Origin: Streptomyces drozdowiczii
GTDB lineage: Bacteria; Actinomycetota; Actinomycetes; Streptomycetales; Streptomycetaceae
Reading direction: 5' to 3'
Assembly: GCF_026167665.1 (NCBI RefSeq)
Contig: NZ_CP098740.1
Location: 2,170,001 to 2,234,000 of the forward strand
Length of the DNA stretch: 64,000 bases
Under the pieces are notes generated by a model, which saw only the letters and a list, made by a program, of their open reading frames with translations, was not told the DNA's origin and did not search any database. How positions within the stretch are numbered: position 1 is the stretch's first letter; each line of letters starts with the position of its first letter. Positions 33,132 to 41,574 of this stretch are shown here, one piece after another. A program made the position numbers and the translations under genes.

Positions 33132-34523
33132 TCAGCCGACGTCGAGACGCAGGAGATCTTCCTCCGTCTCGCGTCGGACGATGACCCGTGCCTCCCCGTC
33201 CCGCACGGCGACGACCGGCGGGCGCAGGGCGTGGTTGTAGTTGCTCGCCATGGAGCGGCAGTACGCGCCGGTGGCGGGCACGGCGATCAGGTCGCCGGGG
33301 GCCAGGTCGGACGGCAGGTAGGCGTCCTTGACCACGATGTCGCCGCTCTCGCAGTGCTTGCCGACGACCCGGACGAGCATCGGTTCGGCGTCCGAGGTCC
33401 GCGAGGCGAGCGCGACGCTGTACTCGGCGTCGTACAGCGCGGTGCGGATGTTGTCCGACATGCCGCCGTCGACGCTCACGTAGGTGCGCAGGCCCTCCAG
33501 CGGCTTGACCGTGCCGACCTCGTACAGCGTGAAGGCGGTCGGGCCGACGATGGCGCGGCCGGGCTCGACGGAGATGCGGGGGGTGGCGAGACCGGCGGCC
33601 TCGCACTCGCGGGTGACGATGTCGCCGAGCGACTTGGCGATCTCGTGCGGTTCGCGCGGGTCGTCGTCGGAGGTATACGCGATGCCGAGGCCGCCGCCGA
33701 GGTCGATCTCGGGCAGTTCGACGCCGTGCTCGTCGCGCACCTCGGCGAGCAGCTGCACGACGCGGCGGGCGGAGACCTCGAAGCCGGCCATGTCGAAGAT
33801 CTGGGAGCCGATGTGGGAGTGGATGCCGACGAGTTCGAGCCCGTCCAGGGTGAGCGCCCGGCGCACGGCCTCGGCGGCCTGTCCGCCGGCGAGCGCGATG
33901 CCGAACTTCTGGTCCTCGTGGGCGGTGGCGATGAACTCGTGGGTGTGGGCCTCGACGCCGACGGTGACCCGGATCTGGACGCGCTGGCGCTTGCCGAGGC
34001 CCTGCGCGACGTGGGCGACGCGGACGATCTCCTGGAAGGAGTCGAGGACGATGCGTCCGACGCCCGCCGCGACGGCGCGCTCGATCTCCTCGACGCTCTT
34101 GTTGTTGCCGTGGAGGGCGATGCGCTCGGCGGGCATTCCGGCGTCGAGCGCGGTGGCCAGCTCGCCGGCCGAGCAGACGTCGAGGTTGAGCCCCTCCTCC
34201 TTGAGCCAGCGCACGACGGCCCGGGAGAGGAACGCCTTGCCCGCGTAGAAGACGTCGGCCCCGGGCCCGAAGGCGTCGGACCAGGCGCGGCAGCGGGCCC
34301 GGAAGTCGGCCTCGTCCAGGAAGTAGGCGGGGGTGCCGAACTCCTCGGCGAGGCGGGAGACCGTGAGCCCGCCGACGGTGACGGCGCCGTGCTCGTCGCG
34401 GGTGACGGTGCGGGACCACACCTTCTGGTCGAGGACGTTGAGGTCGTCGGCGGGGGCGAGGTAGTGGCCGTCGGACATGACGTCGGCGTGACGGGGTCCG
34501 GCGGGGTGTGCGGATCGGCTCAT
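33132..34523 (-). CDS. lysA: Diaminopimelate decarboxylase
   Basis: 463 residues. PLP fold-type III enzyme making lysine from meso-diaminopimelate. PLP lysine in DVFYAGKAFLSRAV, HSHIGSQIFD, glycine loop DLGGGLGIAY, EPGRAIVGPT and the Cys of VVGKHCESGDIV are all present. ATG at 34523 (MSRSAHPAG); slightly extended N-terminus, usual in streptomycetes. Upstream is nrtL, 26 bases away. Confidence 0.96.
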   Translation of the reverse strand: MSRSAHPAGPRHADVMSDGHYLAPADDLNVLDQKVWSRTVTRDEHGAVTVGGLTVSRLAEEFGTPAYFLDEADFRARCRAWSDAFGPGADVFYAGKAFLSRAVVRWLKEEGLNLDVCSAGELATALDAGMPAERIALHGNNKSVEEIERAVAAGVGRIVLDSFQEIVRVAHVAQGLGKRQRVQIRVTVGVEAHTHEFIATAHEDQKFGIALAGGQAAEAVRRALTLDGLELVGIHSHIGSQIFDMAGFEVSARRVVQLLAEVRDEHGVELPEIDLGGGLGIAYTSDDDPREPHEIAKSLGDIVTRECEAAGLATPRISVEPGRAIVGPTAFTLYEVGTVKPLEGLRTYVSVDGGMSDNIRTALYDAEYSVALASRTSDAEPMLVRVVGKHCESGDIVVKDAYLPSDLAPGDLIAVPATGAYCRSMASNYNHALRPPVVAVRDGEARVIVRRETEEDLLRLDVG

Positions 34524-34549
34524 CGTGTGGCTCTGCTCTCTCGGGGTGC

Positions 34550-35688
34550 TCAGAGGTGTTCGGGCGCGCTGACGCCGAGCAGGGACAGACCGCCGGCCAG
34601 CACCGTCCCGGCGGCTTCGGCGAGGGCCGTCCGGGAGCGGTGGGCGGCCGAGGGTTTCCCGTCCCCGACGGGGAGCGGTGGGGCGGCGTCGTGGAAGTCG
34701 AAGAAGGCGCCGGCGACGGCGTCGAGGTGCCGGGCGAGCCGGTCGGGGGCGCGGTGGCGGGCGGCGCCCGCGAGGACGGCGGGGTGCGCGTCGAGCAGCG
34801 CGAGCAGGTCGGCCGCCCCGGTCGCGTCGATGTCCTCGCCGGGCCCCGCGACGGCGACCCCGAGCCGCCCCGCCCCCGGACGACGGCACGGGCGCGGGCG
34901 TGCGCGTACCGCACCCGGAAGAGGGCGTTGGCCTCGGTCTGCGCGAGGAGTCCGGGCCCGAGGGGGGCGCGGTCGTGCCCGGCGGGCCGGAGGAGGCCCC
35001 AGCGGGTGGCGTCGGGGCCGAGCCGGGCCAGCAGGGCGGCGGCGGTGTCCCCTGCGGGGACGGGGCGTATGGGGGCGGGCGGTTCGGGGGTCGGGCTGCC
35101 GCCCACCGGAGAGGTCCGTCGCGCGGGGGCGCCGGGCTCCCGCGCCGCACGCGGTGTCCCGTACGCCTCCGCGCTCACCCCGAGCCGCGTCCAGTCCGGG
35201 TCCGGCTCGCCCTCGCAGCCGAGGCGTACGTCGGCGCCCTGGGCGGTCAGGAGGCGGCGGACGGTGTCGGCGGTGACGGCGGCCCGGACCTCGCGGGCGT
35301 GGACGAGCCGCAGCCGCTGTCCGGCGAGGGCGTCCCCGTATCCGTACCGCTGCCCCTGCTCCCGCACCCGGTGGACGAGGGCGCGGTGGGCGGCGGCGCC
35401 GGTGGCGGCGTCGAGCGTGAAGTTGAGGAAGCCGGGTCCGGTGATCTCGACCCCGGCGACTCCGGGGGCTCCGGCGAGCCGGTCGCGCAGGATCTCGGCG
35501 ACCTCGCGGGCGCCGAGCCCCGCGGGTCCCGCGAGCTGGAGCGCGACGGCGCTGGCGTAGTCGCCGCGCCCGCCGGGCCGGGTCCTCTCCACCCGTACGC
35601 GCGCGGGCACGGGCGCGCGCAGGGCGTCCTCGCGGACCGCGCGGCGCACCGCGTGCAGCACGGTCGTGGAGAGATCGACGGGGGTCAC
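34550..35688 (-). CDS. nrtL: ArgS-related anticodon-binding protein, no catalytic core; apparent frameshift
   Basis: About 380 residues if the frame is repaired. The N-terminal third matches the tRNA-recognition (Add-1) domain of ArgRS (GDYASAVALQLAG, VEITGPGFLNFTL); the C-terminal third is a DALR anticodon-binding domain (NALFRVRYAHARARAVV...). The class I catalytic core with HIGH and KMSKS is absent, so it cannot aminoacylate. GTG 35688 start. The frame is lost at a C run on the + strand (34873-34877): one additional base restores GRLGVAVAGPGEDIDATG and the normal end. It sits where argS-lysA pairs occur in other actinobacteria. Possibly a tRNA-Arg binder; role unknown. Confidence 0.82.
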
Positions 35689-35743
35689 GGGACAAGCGTA
35701 TGGGAGGGAGGGGGGCCCTTCGCGAACCGGTTTCGCCATGCGG

Positions 35744-36178
35744 TCAGCCGACGGAGCGATCCGCCCGCCCGGCACCCCGGCCGGTGGCCGGCACGGTCGG
35801 CCGGCCGCGCTCGACGAGCCGCCGCACGAGCATCACCAGCTCGCCCGGCTCGAACGGCTTGGCGAGGAACGCGTCCACCCCGGCGGCGACGCCGTGGTCC
35901 ACCTCGTACGGCGTGCAGGCGCTGACGATCGCGAGCGGCAGATGCCCGGTGCGCGGGTCGGACCGCAGCCGGGTGGCGGTCTGGAGGCCGTCGAGCCGGG
36001 GCATGACCACGTCGAGCGTGATGACGTCGGGGCGGACCCGGTGCACGAGATCCAGACACTCGACACCATCGCCCGCGGTCACGACCTCGAAGCCCTCCAG
36101 TTCGAGGTTGACCCTGATCAACTGCCGGATGACCTTGTTGTCGTCGACAACAAGCACGCGGCCGCATGCCCCAGACAC
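35744..36178 (-). CDS. Single-domain response regulator (CheY-like)
   Basis: 144 residues, only a receiver domain: acidic pair in VLVVDDNKVIRQ, phospho-acceptor Asp in VITLDVVMPRLDG, Ser in AIVSAC and Lys in FLAKPFEPGEL. No output domain, so it acts by protein contact or phosphotransfer. GTG at 36178 fits family N-termini, though its ribosome binding site is too close to be ideal. No kinase adjacent; precedes the tRNA-Arg. Confidence 0.86.
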   Translation of the reverse strand: MSGACGRVLVVDDNKVIRQLIRVNLELEGFEVVTAGDGVECLDLVHRVRPDVITLDVVMPRLDGLQTATRLRSDPRTGHLPLAIVSACTPYEVDHGVAAGVDAFLAKPFEPGELVMLVRRLVERGRPTVPATGRGAGRADRSVG

Positions 36179-36372
36179 CCTTCGAGAGTAGGCGCGCCGG
36201 AGGGCTGCGTCCGGGTTTTGCCCACTTCCGCCCCCGGAGGAGGGCCGCCGAGGATGGCCGGATGTGCGTACGAGGGGGCGCGCGCCCTCACGCGATGACG
36301 CGGAATACCTGTTCACAGGCACCCCGTCGGAGCTGGTAGTGTTTCACCCGTCGCAGAGCAGCACAGCGATAC

Positions 36373-36444
36373 GCCCCCGTAGCTCAGGGGATAGAGCATC
36401 GGCCTCCGGAGCCGGGTGCGCAGGTTCGAATCCTGCCGGGGGCA
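36373..36444 (+). tRNA. tRNA-Arg (anticodon CCG)
   Basis: 72 bases folding into a full cloverleaf: 7-bp acceptor GCCCCCG/CGGGGGC with discriminator A, D stem GCTC/GAGC, anticodon loop ctCCGga, T stem GCAGG/CCTGC with TTCGAAT. CCA is not encoded. Decodes CGG. tRNA-Arg genes are common integration sites, and accessory genes follow directly downstream. Confidence 0.97.
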
Positions 36445-36459
36445 CCTCATGAAGGTGCC

Positions 36460-36501
36460 GAAGACCCCGCCTTCAGCGGAAACGCTGAGGTCGGGGTCTT
36501 C
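36460..36501. terminator. Hairpin after tRNA-Arg, facing the methyltransferase gene end
   Basis: About 18-bp stem (GAAGACCCCG+CTTCAGCG pairing with CGCTGAGG+CGGGGTCTTC, one mismatch) with a GAAA loop. A smaller GGCACCT/AGGTGCC hairpin (36441-36459) just before it overlaps the tRNA 3' end. Likely terminator of the tRNA and, in reverse, of the methyltransferase gene. Confidence 0.75.
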
Positions 36502-36567
36502 GCGTATGTGCCTGCGGGTGCGGGCGGGTGCGACCGGCGCTCGACCGGGCCGACGCACCCGCTTCTC

Positions 36568-37779
36568 TCACCCCATGGCCCCCGAGTGGACCTTGACCGG
36601 GACCTCGTCGCCGGTTCCGCTGCCGAGCATCCGGGACACCGCCTCCGCGATCACCTTGCCCAGCAGGGGGGGAACAGCGTTCCCGATCTGCTTCGCGATG
36701 ACATTCCTGTTGACCCCGGCAAACTTGAAGTCGTCATCGAACGACTGAATCCGCGCGCCCTCCCGCGGGGTCAGAGCGCGGTCCAGCACCGGGTGGATGC
36801 ACTTGTTCGAGGCTGGGTGGACGAAGTTCACGGTGATGGTGGGGGCGGGCTCGTCGCCCTCGAGCCGGGAGTAGCAGCTCGAGAATCCACTCGTAATCAG
36901 GTGGGCGGGGATACTCGAGATGTTCGGGCCGGCGTGGCGGATGATTTCGAGCATCTTCGCACTGTGGCGCGTCGACGCATGCAGCGTCAGAGCACTCGCG
37001 CCCGACCGGCGGGCCCTCTGGTATTCGTTCTGCGGCGGGCGGTCGTAGGTGAGCGCTTCTTCACCACTGGCAATGGGGGGCAGGTCACCGATCGCTTCCG
37101 TGACCGTGAGCGCCGGAGGCAGCGTCGTCGCGGCGGCGTCGAAAAGATCGGGCTCGTGCGGCCTGAGCATGCGGGAAGCGTCGCGCACGCCGATGGTGCG
37201 GAACGTTCCGCTGTGCGTCGGGTTCGGCCACCGAATGGGAATGCCGGGCTCCGAGCCGATGAGGATGAGACGCTCCCGCTTCTGGGGAACGCCGAAGTGA
37301 CCGGCGTTCATGATGCGCCAGTCGGTCTCGTAGCCGAGGGAAGAGAAAGCCTCCTGGACGGCCTCCAGGTCCACTCCCTTCTTATGCGTCGCCAGACCGA
37401 CGACGTTCTCGAACACGAAGACCTTCGGCCGCCAGTATCCGACATATGCGGCAAATTCTTCAAAAAGGGTGTTGCGGGGGTCGTCATAGTTCGTAGACCG
37501 GTTGGGGCGAATCGAGGAAAAGCCCTGGCACGGCGGCCCGCCGACGATCACGTCCACTTCGCCTCGCCGCAAGTTCAGCCGATCGGCGATCTCCGGTCGC
37601 GCCACCTTGCGGATATCCCCCGACACGGCGAGCGCGCCGCCGTGATTGAGGCGGAACGTCTCGATCGACTGCGGCAGCAGGTCGATTCCGTAGACGACTT
37701 CGTAGTCACCGGCGTTCTCGAAGCCCTTCGAAAACCCGCCAGTGCCGCAGAAGAGGTCCATGACCTTGTGCTTACCCAT
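36568..37779 (-). CDS. DNA (cytosine-5) methyltransferase of a type II restriction-modification system
   Basis: 403 residues. Conserved C5-MTase motifs in order: I (DLFCGTGGFSKGFE), IV with catalytic Cys (GGPPCQGFSSIRPN), VI (VFVFENVVGL), VIII (QKRERLILIG), a variable target-recognition stretch at about 235-330, then IX and X (KQIGNAVPPLLGKVI). ATG 37779 lies six bases after GAGGAG; an ATG two codons earlier is inside the spacing. GC is lower than in flanking core genes, suggesting transfer. Divergent from the HTH-nuclease gene, so it should protect the site that protein cuts. Specificity cannot be read. Confidence 0.93.
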   Translation of the reverse strand: MGKHKVMDLFCGTGGFSKGFENAGDYEVVYGIDLLPQSIETFRLNHGGALAVSGDIRKVARPEIADRLNLRRGEVDVIVGGPPCQGFSSIRPNRSTNYDDPRNTLFEEFAAYVGYWRPKVFVFENVVGLATHKKGVDLEAVQEAFSSLGYETDWRIMNAGHFGVPQKRERLILIGSEPGIPIRWPNPTHSGTFRTIGVRDASRMLRPHEPDLFDAAATTLPPALTVTEAIGDLPPIASGEEALTYDRPPQNEYQRARRSGASALTLHASTRHSAKMLEIIRHAGPNISSIPAHLITSGFSSCYSRLEGDEPAPTITVNFVHPASNKCIHPVLDRALTPREGARIQSFDDDFKFAGVNRNVIAKQIGNAVPPLLGKVIAEAVSRMLGSGTGDEVPVKVHSGAMG

Positions 37780-37803
37780 GCGCATCTCCTCGATCGGTCC
37801 GGT

Positions 37804-37819
37804 GGAGACTATAGTCTCC
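37804..37819. promoter_or_regulatory. Perfect 16-bp palindrome between the divergent R-M genes
   Basis: GGAGACTATAGTCTCC, with outer GGTCC/GGACC repeats at 37796-37800 and 37821-37825. GACT..AGTC resembles the boxes bound by controller (C) proteins of other R-M systems. Its centre reads TATAGT on both strands, a plausible -10 for each direction; expected starts fit both genes. Likely operator for the HTH domain encoded next to it. Confidence 0.6.
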
Positions 37820-37855
37820 TGGACCTTCCTGCTGCCACCTGCTCGGATACTGACC

Positions 37856-38809
37856 GTGAATGACGGTACCGAAGAACCGACGACGCTCGCCCTGGCGGTG
37901 GCTCGTGCGGTGGCAGAACTGCGCCAGTCCGAGCGCCTGACCCTGGAGGGCCTGGCCGACCGGAGCGGCCTGCACCGCACGACGATCGGCCTGGCCGAAC
38001 GCGGTGAACGGCTGCTTTCCCTGGCAGCCGCATCCCGACTCGCATCCGCCTTCGGCATGCGATTGTCGGATCTTATCGCCTTTGCCGAGCGCAATATCAC
38101 GGCCTCCGGCGACGGGCCGACCATGACTTCCTCGGCCACGGTGATCCCGCGCGGGCGCAAGCGCATTGTCAACCCGCAGCACGGCGAGAACGGCCAAGCC
38201 TTTCGCGCCCTTACCGGGGTCGGGGTGGAGGCAATCATCGAAGCAATCGAAGAAACATACGAAACCCTTGACCTGATAGACGACGAGCTGAGGTCGAAGG
38301 GCAGCCCGCCTGTATCCGGGCTCGTCGAGCTGGCGAACTTGTCCAGCATGATCGGGAATCTCCTCGGTGCCGGATTCGCCGCCGCCTCCGGCGGAGCCTA
38401 TATACGGAACCGCCCGCACGCCTTTCCCGACCTCGTCCCGCAATTCGAGGGGCTTCCGGACCTTGAGCTGAAGACGGCTCTGGAGACCAATACCCCCAAG
38501 GGGCATCTGCCGAAGGCCGGCACCTATCTCACGTTCCGCTACGTCCTTGCCACGAAGGACGGCCTTTACACCAGAGGAAGAGCGAACCGTGGCGACACCC
38601 CCTGGATCTGGGAGGTGCGCTGTGGGGCGCTGCGGAAAGAGGACTTCTCGGTGAGCAACACCGATGGTGACAGCGGCAAGACCGCCGTCATCAAAAGTAG
38701 TGCTTTCAAGGGCATGACAAGAGTGTTCTACGCCCCCGAATTCCTTCCGTACGCGAGTCGGACGGGCGACTACGGAGACCACAGTCAATTGACGATCCAG
38801 CCGCAGTAG
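37856..38809 (+). CDS. XRE-type HTH protein fused to a putative restriction endonuclease
   Basis: 317 residues from GTG 37856; the upstream in-frame sequence runs through the operator, so earlier starts are unlikely. An XRE helix-turn-helix (residues about 8-65, SERLTLEGLADRSGLHRTTIGLAERGERLLSL shortened) is followed by a 200-residue domain of no family I can name. It contains FPDLV...GLPDLELKT (about 195-215), which fits a PD-(D/E)XK nuclease site (D...E-x-K). Adjacent divergent C5-methyltransferase supports a restriction role. The HTH resembles C proteins, so the enzyme may control its own operon. Lower GC than neighbours. Nuclease activity is inferred. Confidence 0.72.
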   Translation: MNDGTEEPTTLALAVARAVAELRQSERLTLEGLADRSGLHRTTIGLAERGERLLSLAAASRLASAFGMRLSDLIAFAERNITASGDGPTMTSSATVIPRGRKRIVNPQHGENGQAFRALTGVGVEAIIEAIEETYETLDLIDDELRSKGSPPVSGLVELANLSSMIGNLLGAGFAAASGGAYIRNRPHAFPDLVPQFEGLPDLELKTALETNTPKGHLPKAGTYLTFRYVLATKDGLYTRGRANRGDTPWIWEVRCGALRKEDFSVSNTDGDSGKTAVIKSSAFKGMTRVFYAPEFLPYASRTGDYGDHSQLTIQPQ

Positions 38810-38820
38810 GCGGGACCTGA

Positions 38821-39273
38821 TCAGCCCGGCAGCTCCAGCTCGGCCGCGACCGTCTTGCCCACCGGGACGCGGTCCAGCACCTCCCAGCGGGCGGCGAGCG
38901 CCGACACCAGGAGCAGGCCCCGGCCCTCCTCGGCGAGGGGCGCGGGATCGGTCACGCCCCCGGCGGGCGGGCGGCGTTCGCCGCGGGCGTCGGAGACCTC
39001 GATGCGCAGGGTGCGGCCGGTGAGCCGCAGGGCCAGCTCGAAGTCGCGGCCGGGCACGCGGCCGTGCGTGACGGCGTTGGCGGCCAGCTCCGCGACGAGC
39101 ACGGCGACGGTGTCCGAGGCCGTGCTGCCGTGCGGCACGCCCCAGGCGTCGAGCTGGTGCAGCGCGAGCCGCCGGGCGAGCCGGGCGCCGCGCGGGGTGG
39201 AGCTGAAGCGCTGGGTGAACGCGGTCGCGGTGGCCGGAGCTTGGGGGGCGACCGCGGTGGGCAGTGGTGTCAT
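38821..39273 (-). CDS. HATPase-domain regulatory protein (RsbW/AbaA-like)
   Basis: 150 residues. A lone GHKL ATPase domain: N-box ELAANAVTHGRVPG, G1 VSDARGE, G2 EEGRGLLLV. These short serine-kinase-like proteins are widespread in Streptomyces beside XRE-DUF5753 and DUF397 genes and act as anti-sigma or developmental regulators. ATG 39273 (MTPLPTAV); ribosome binding site weak, and the start may be elsewhere nearby. Confidence 0.82.
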   Translation of the reverse strand: MTPLPTAVAPQAPATATAFTQRFSSTPRGARLARRLALHQLDAWGVPHGSTASDTVAVLVAELAANAVTHGRVPGRDFELALRLTGRTLRIEVSDARGERRPPAGGVTDPAPLAEEGRGLLLVSALAARWEVLDRVPVGKTVAAELELPG

Positions 39274-39344
39274 GCCGACAATCTGGCGGTACGCCCACGG
39301 CTCGCACCAGTGATCAACCGCGTACTCAGGGTGAGCGTACGCGC

Positions 39345-40226
39345 TCAGGGTGTCCGCATCAGCCCCCGGAGCCCGGCGACCCGGGCCGCGACTCCCCCGG
39401 CACGGTCCGGGGCCGCGGTCTGCGCGTGCGAGCCCCGGCACGGGCCGCAGAGGCCGTCCAGGAGGGCGGCTGCCGGGCCGGGGCGGCCGCAGTCGACGCA
39501 CTCGACCCGGAGCCCGTTCGCGGGGCCGGGCGCGTCCGGGAGGTGCGGCGGCATCTTGTCCGTGAGGCGGCGGCGCACCAGGCCGAGGGGGTGCGTGACG
39601 GCCTCCGGGAGTCCGGCGGTGAGTGCTGCCGTCAGGTGCTCGGTGCTCGCGCCGCGTGCGAGCCAGGCGGCGGCCAGTGGTTCCAGGGTGGCGCAGTCGG
39701 TGGCGGAGAGCGCCAGGCGGGGTTCGCGGCGGCCGAGTCCGGCGAGGGCGAGGTACGCGGCGGAGGGCGCGCCGGGGGGCTTCGGCGGCGCGGGCGGCTC
39801 GGGGGCGGTGCGCTGCGGGGGTACGTCGGTCGGCCCGGAGAGCGCGGCGGTCCACCACTCGTTGTCGCGGGCCGTCCGGGACCAGTAGGTGTACGTCACC
39901 CACCGGCACGTCCCCTCGCCGTCGACCCGGCGTCGCACGCGGCGCAGGTGCCCGGCCACGGCGAGCGCGCGGAGGGCGGAGCCGATGGCCATCTGGCCGT
40001 ACAGGGGAAGGGACTTGGCGAGCGACTTGATGTCCATCGCGGCCCCGTCGGGCAGGCGGTCGATGTACGCGGCGACGTACCGCTCGCGCTCGGGGAGGCC
40101 GGTGAAGTCCGCGGGGCGGGGCGCGTCCTGGCCGGGCGGCGCGGAACGCTTGCCGTAGCCGGGGCGGGCCGCGCGGGGGCCTTCGGCGGAGGCGGGCAGG
40201 GCGGGACTAAAGTGCTGGGCAGCCAT
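39345..40226 (-). CDS. Winged-helix protein with C-terminal Cys-cluster
   Basis: 293 residues. A helix-turn-helix like the MarR/Lrp winged-helix group occupies residues about 55-125 (MDIKSLAKSLPLYGQMAIGSALRALAVAGHLRRVRRR), followed by a Pro/Ala-rich middle and a four-Cys motif (ECVDCGRP...DGLCGPCRG, about 250-270) that could bind zinc. Such proteins are numerous and unnamed in streptomycetes. ATG 40226. Upstream leader has a nested hairpin at 40264-40299. Confidence 0.72.
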   Translation of the reverse strand: MAAQHFSPALPASAEGPRAARPGYGKRSAPPGQDAPRPADFTGLPERERYVAAYIDRLPDGAAMDIKSLAKSLPLYGQMAIGSALRALAVAGHLRRVRRRVDGEGTCRWVTYTYWSRTARDNEWWTAALSGPTDVPPQRTAPEPPAPPKPPGAPSAAYLALAGLGRREPRLALSATDCATLEPLAAAWLARGASTEHLTAALTAGLPEAVTHPLGLVRRRLTDKMPPHLPDAPGPANGLRVECVDCGRPGPAAALLDGLCGPCRGSHAQTAAPDRAGGVAARVAGLRGLMRTP

Positions 40227-40525
40227 GAGATCGGTTCTTTCTAGTGGGTTCGATCTTGGGTCAGACCCCGGCCGGTGCTGAGAACACCGCGTCGGGGTCG
40301 TTTCGTTGGGGGCACCGTAGGCAACCACAACGCTGCGCTGCAACTCGCTCACTATTAGTCATACTTGCTGGCCGTGACGGGATGGGGAGGGTGGGGAGGT
40401 TTTGCCTTTCCCGCTTTTCCCGCCGGATGAAGAACACCGCTCGGGTCTCGGCCCCCGAAGCTCGAACGCCACCCGGACACATCGCCCGGGACCTGAGATC
40501 CGAGACCCGAGATCCGAGCGGGCGA
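40227..40525. other. Intergenic region with nested hairpin and tandem repeat
   Basis: 299 bases, no gene. It contains a nested hairpin (GACCCCG/CGGGGTC around CGGTG/CACCG, 40264-40299) and a 10-bp tandem repeat GAGATCCGAG at 40496-40505 and 40510-40519, just past the end of the next gene. Promoter for the winged-helix gene presumably lies here. Confidence 0.5.
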
Positions 40526-41377
40526 TCACTCCTCCACTTCCTTCCGGCGCCGCACGAGCCGCCAATCCCGGCCCTGCTTGGGGACGTTCACCTCGTCCGC
40601 GTCCCGTACGACCTCTCCCACGATGACCTGGCCGGTCGGCTCGGCTATCTCCAGACCGGAGAGGTGCTTCTTGAGCCGCTTCGACATGGGGAGGAAGGTC
40701 GCCAGGGTGAACGTGCCGGACACTGCCGCGCCGACGACGGGAACTGCCTTCGAGACCGACTTGGCGAACGTCTGCTTCGTCATCTTGACGCCGAGGTGCG
40801 CGGCGACCTTCTTCACCACCGGGTAGACGACACCCTTCGTCAGCGCCTTCTGCGGCAGCTTCTTGGCGACCTCCTTGGACAGCGCCTCCGCCACCTTCCC
40901 CACGGCGGCGTTCGCGGACTGGGTCCCGAACATCACCCCGAAGAAGAGCGTGAGCACGCTCCTGGTCGCGTCGTCGAGATCGTCCTCGCCGGAGAACAGG
41001 TCGGGCCAGCTGTAGAGATAGGCGAGCTTCTGCGCGATGCGGAGCATGTGACCGACGTACTGGGCGAGGTCGGCCGGCACGGTGGCGGGCATGGCGAGGA
41101 GGCCGGGAAGACCGGTGGCTGCGGATATCGCGCTCACCTTGGCGGTCTCGTAGCGGATCGACTCGTTCGCCACGCGGTCCAGGACATCGAGGGGTATCCC
41201 CGCCGCCGCCGGAGTCTCCTCCGTCGCCCTGCGTATGTCCTCCTCCGAGCAGTGACGGCGCAGGGCCGTCCGGAGGTACGCGTCCCGGTCGATCCGTACG
41301 CCCGGAAGCTTCGCCGCAGCGGCGAGGAGAGCCGAGAACCGTGACTCCGCGTTCTCGCTCGTTTTGTCCATGTCCAT
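40526..41377 (-). CDS. Uncharacterised protein, possibly EcsC-like
   Basis: 283 residues. Helical, with hydrophobic stretches (VLTLFFGVMFG; VPVVGAAVSGTFTLATFLPMS) that may associate with membrane, and a charged C-terminus (RDWRLVRRRKEVEE). Length and the GAAVSGTFT segment faintly recall EcsC-family proteins, but I am not sure. ATG 41377 with a weak site. Divergent from the XRE regulator gene. Confidence 0.65.
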   Translation of the reverse strand: MDMDKTSENAESRFSALLAAAAKLPGVRIDRDAYLRTALRRHCSEEDIRRATEETPAAAGIPLDVLDRVANESIRYETAKVSAISAATGLPGLLAMPATVPADLAQYVGHMLRIAQKLAYLYSWPDLFSGEDDLDDATRSVLTLFFGVMFGTQSANAAVGKVAEALSKEVAKKLPQKALTKGVVYPVVKKVAAHLGVKMTKQTFAKSVSKAVPVVGAAVSGTFTLATFLPMSKRLKKHLSGLEIAEPTGQVIVGEVVRDADEVNVPKQGRDWRLVRRRKEVEE

Positions 41378-41460
41378 GGCGGGAACGTACACGCGGTCGA
41401 AGCCGCGCGCGGGGCTTCGCACACAGAGGCGAAGAATCCCGCTCCCACCAGCCCTGCAAC

Positions 41461-41483
41461 GCGTACGCAGTGTCAGCGTACGC
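41461..41483. promoter_or_regulatory. Paired GCGTACGC boxes between divergent genes
   Basis: GCGTACGC at 41461-41468 and 41476-41483 with a 7-base spacer, each box self-palindromic. Located between the two divergent genes, 90 bases before the XRE start. The same box occurs at 39335-39342 near the ATPase gene. Candidate operator; this octamer is not rare in Streptomyces. Confidence 0.35.
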
Positions 41484-41574
41484 GCACGAGGAGTGGACAG
41501 TACGACGCCCGCGCCCCGACCATGACTTCGAGTCAGAAGCGGTACGGCGGGGTGCGGCGCGAAAGGTGGGCACA

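Noticed and set aside
36313..36558. Short minus-strand frame covering the tRNA-Arg and its hairpin
   Set aside because: The peptide is simply the translated complement of the tRNA, a pattern often mis-annotated as a protein.
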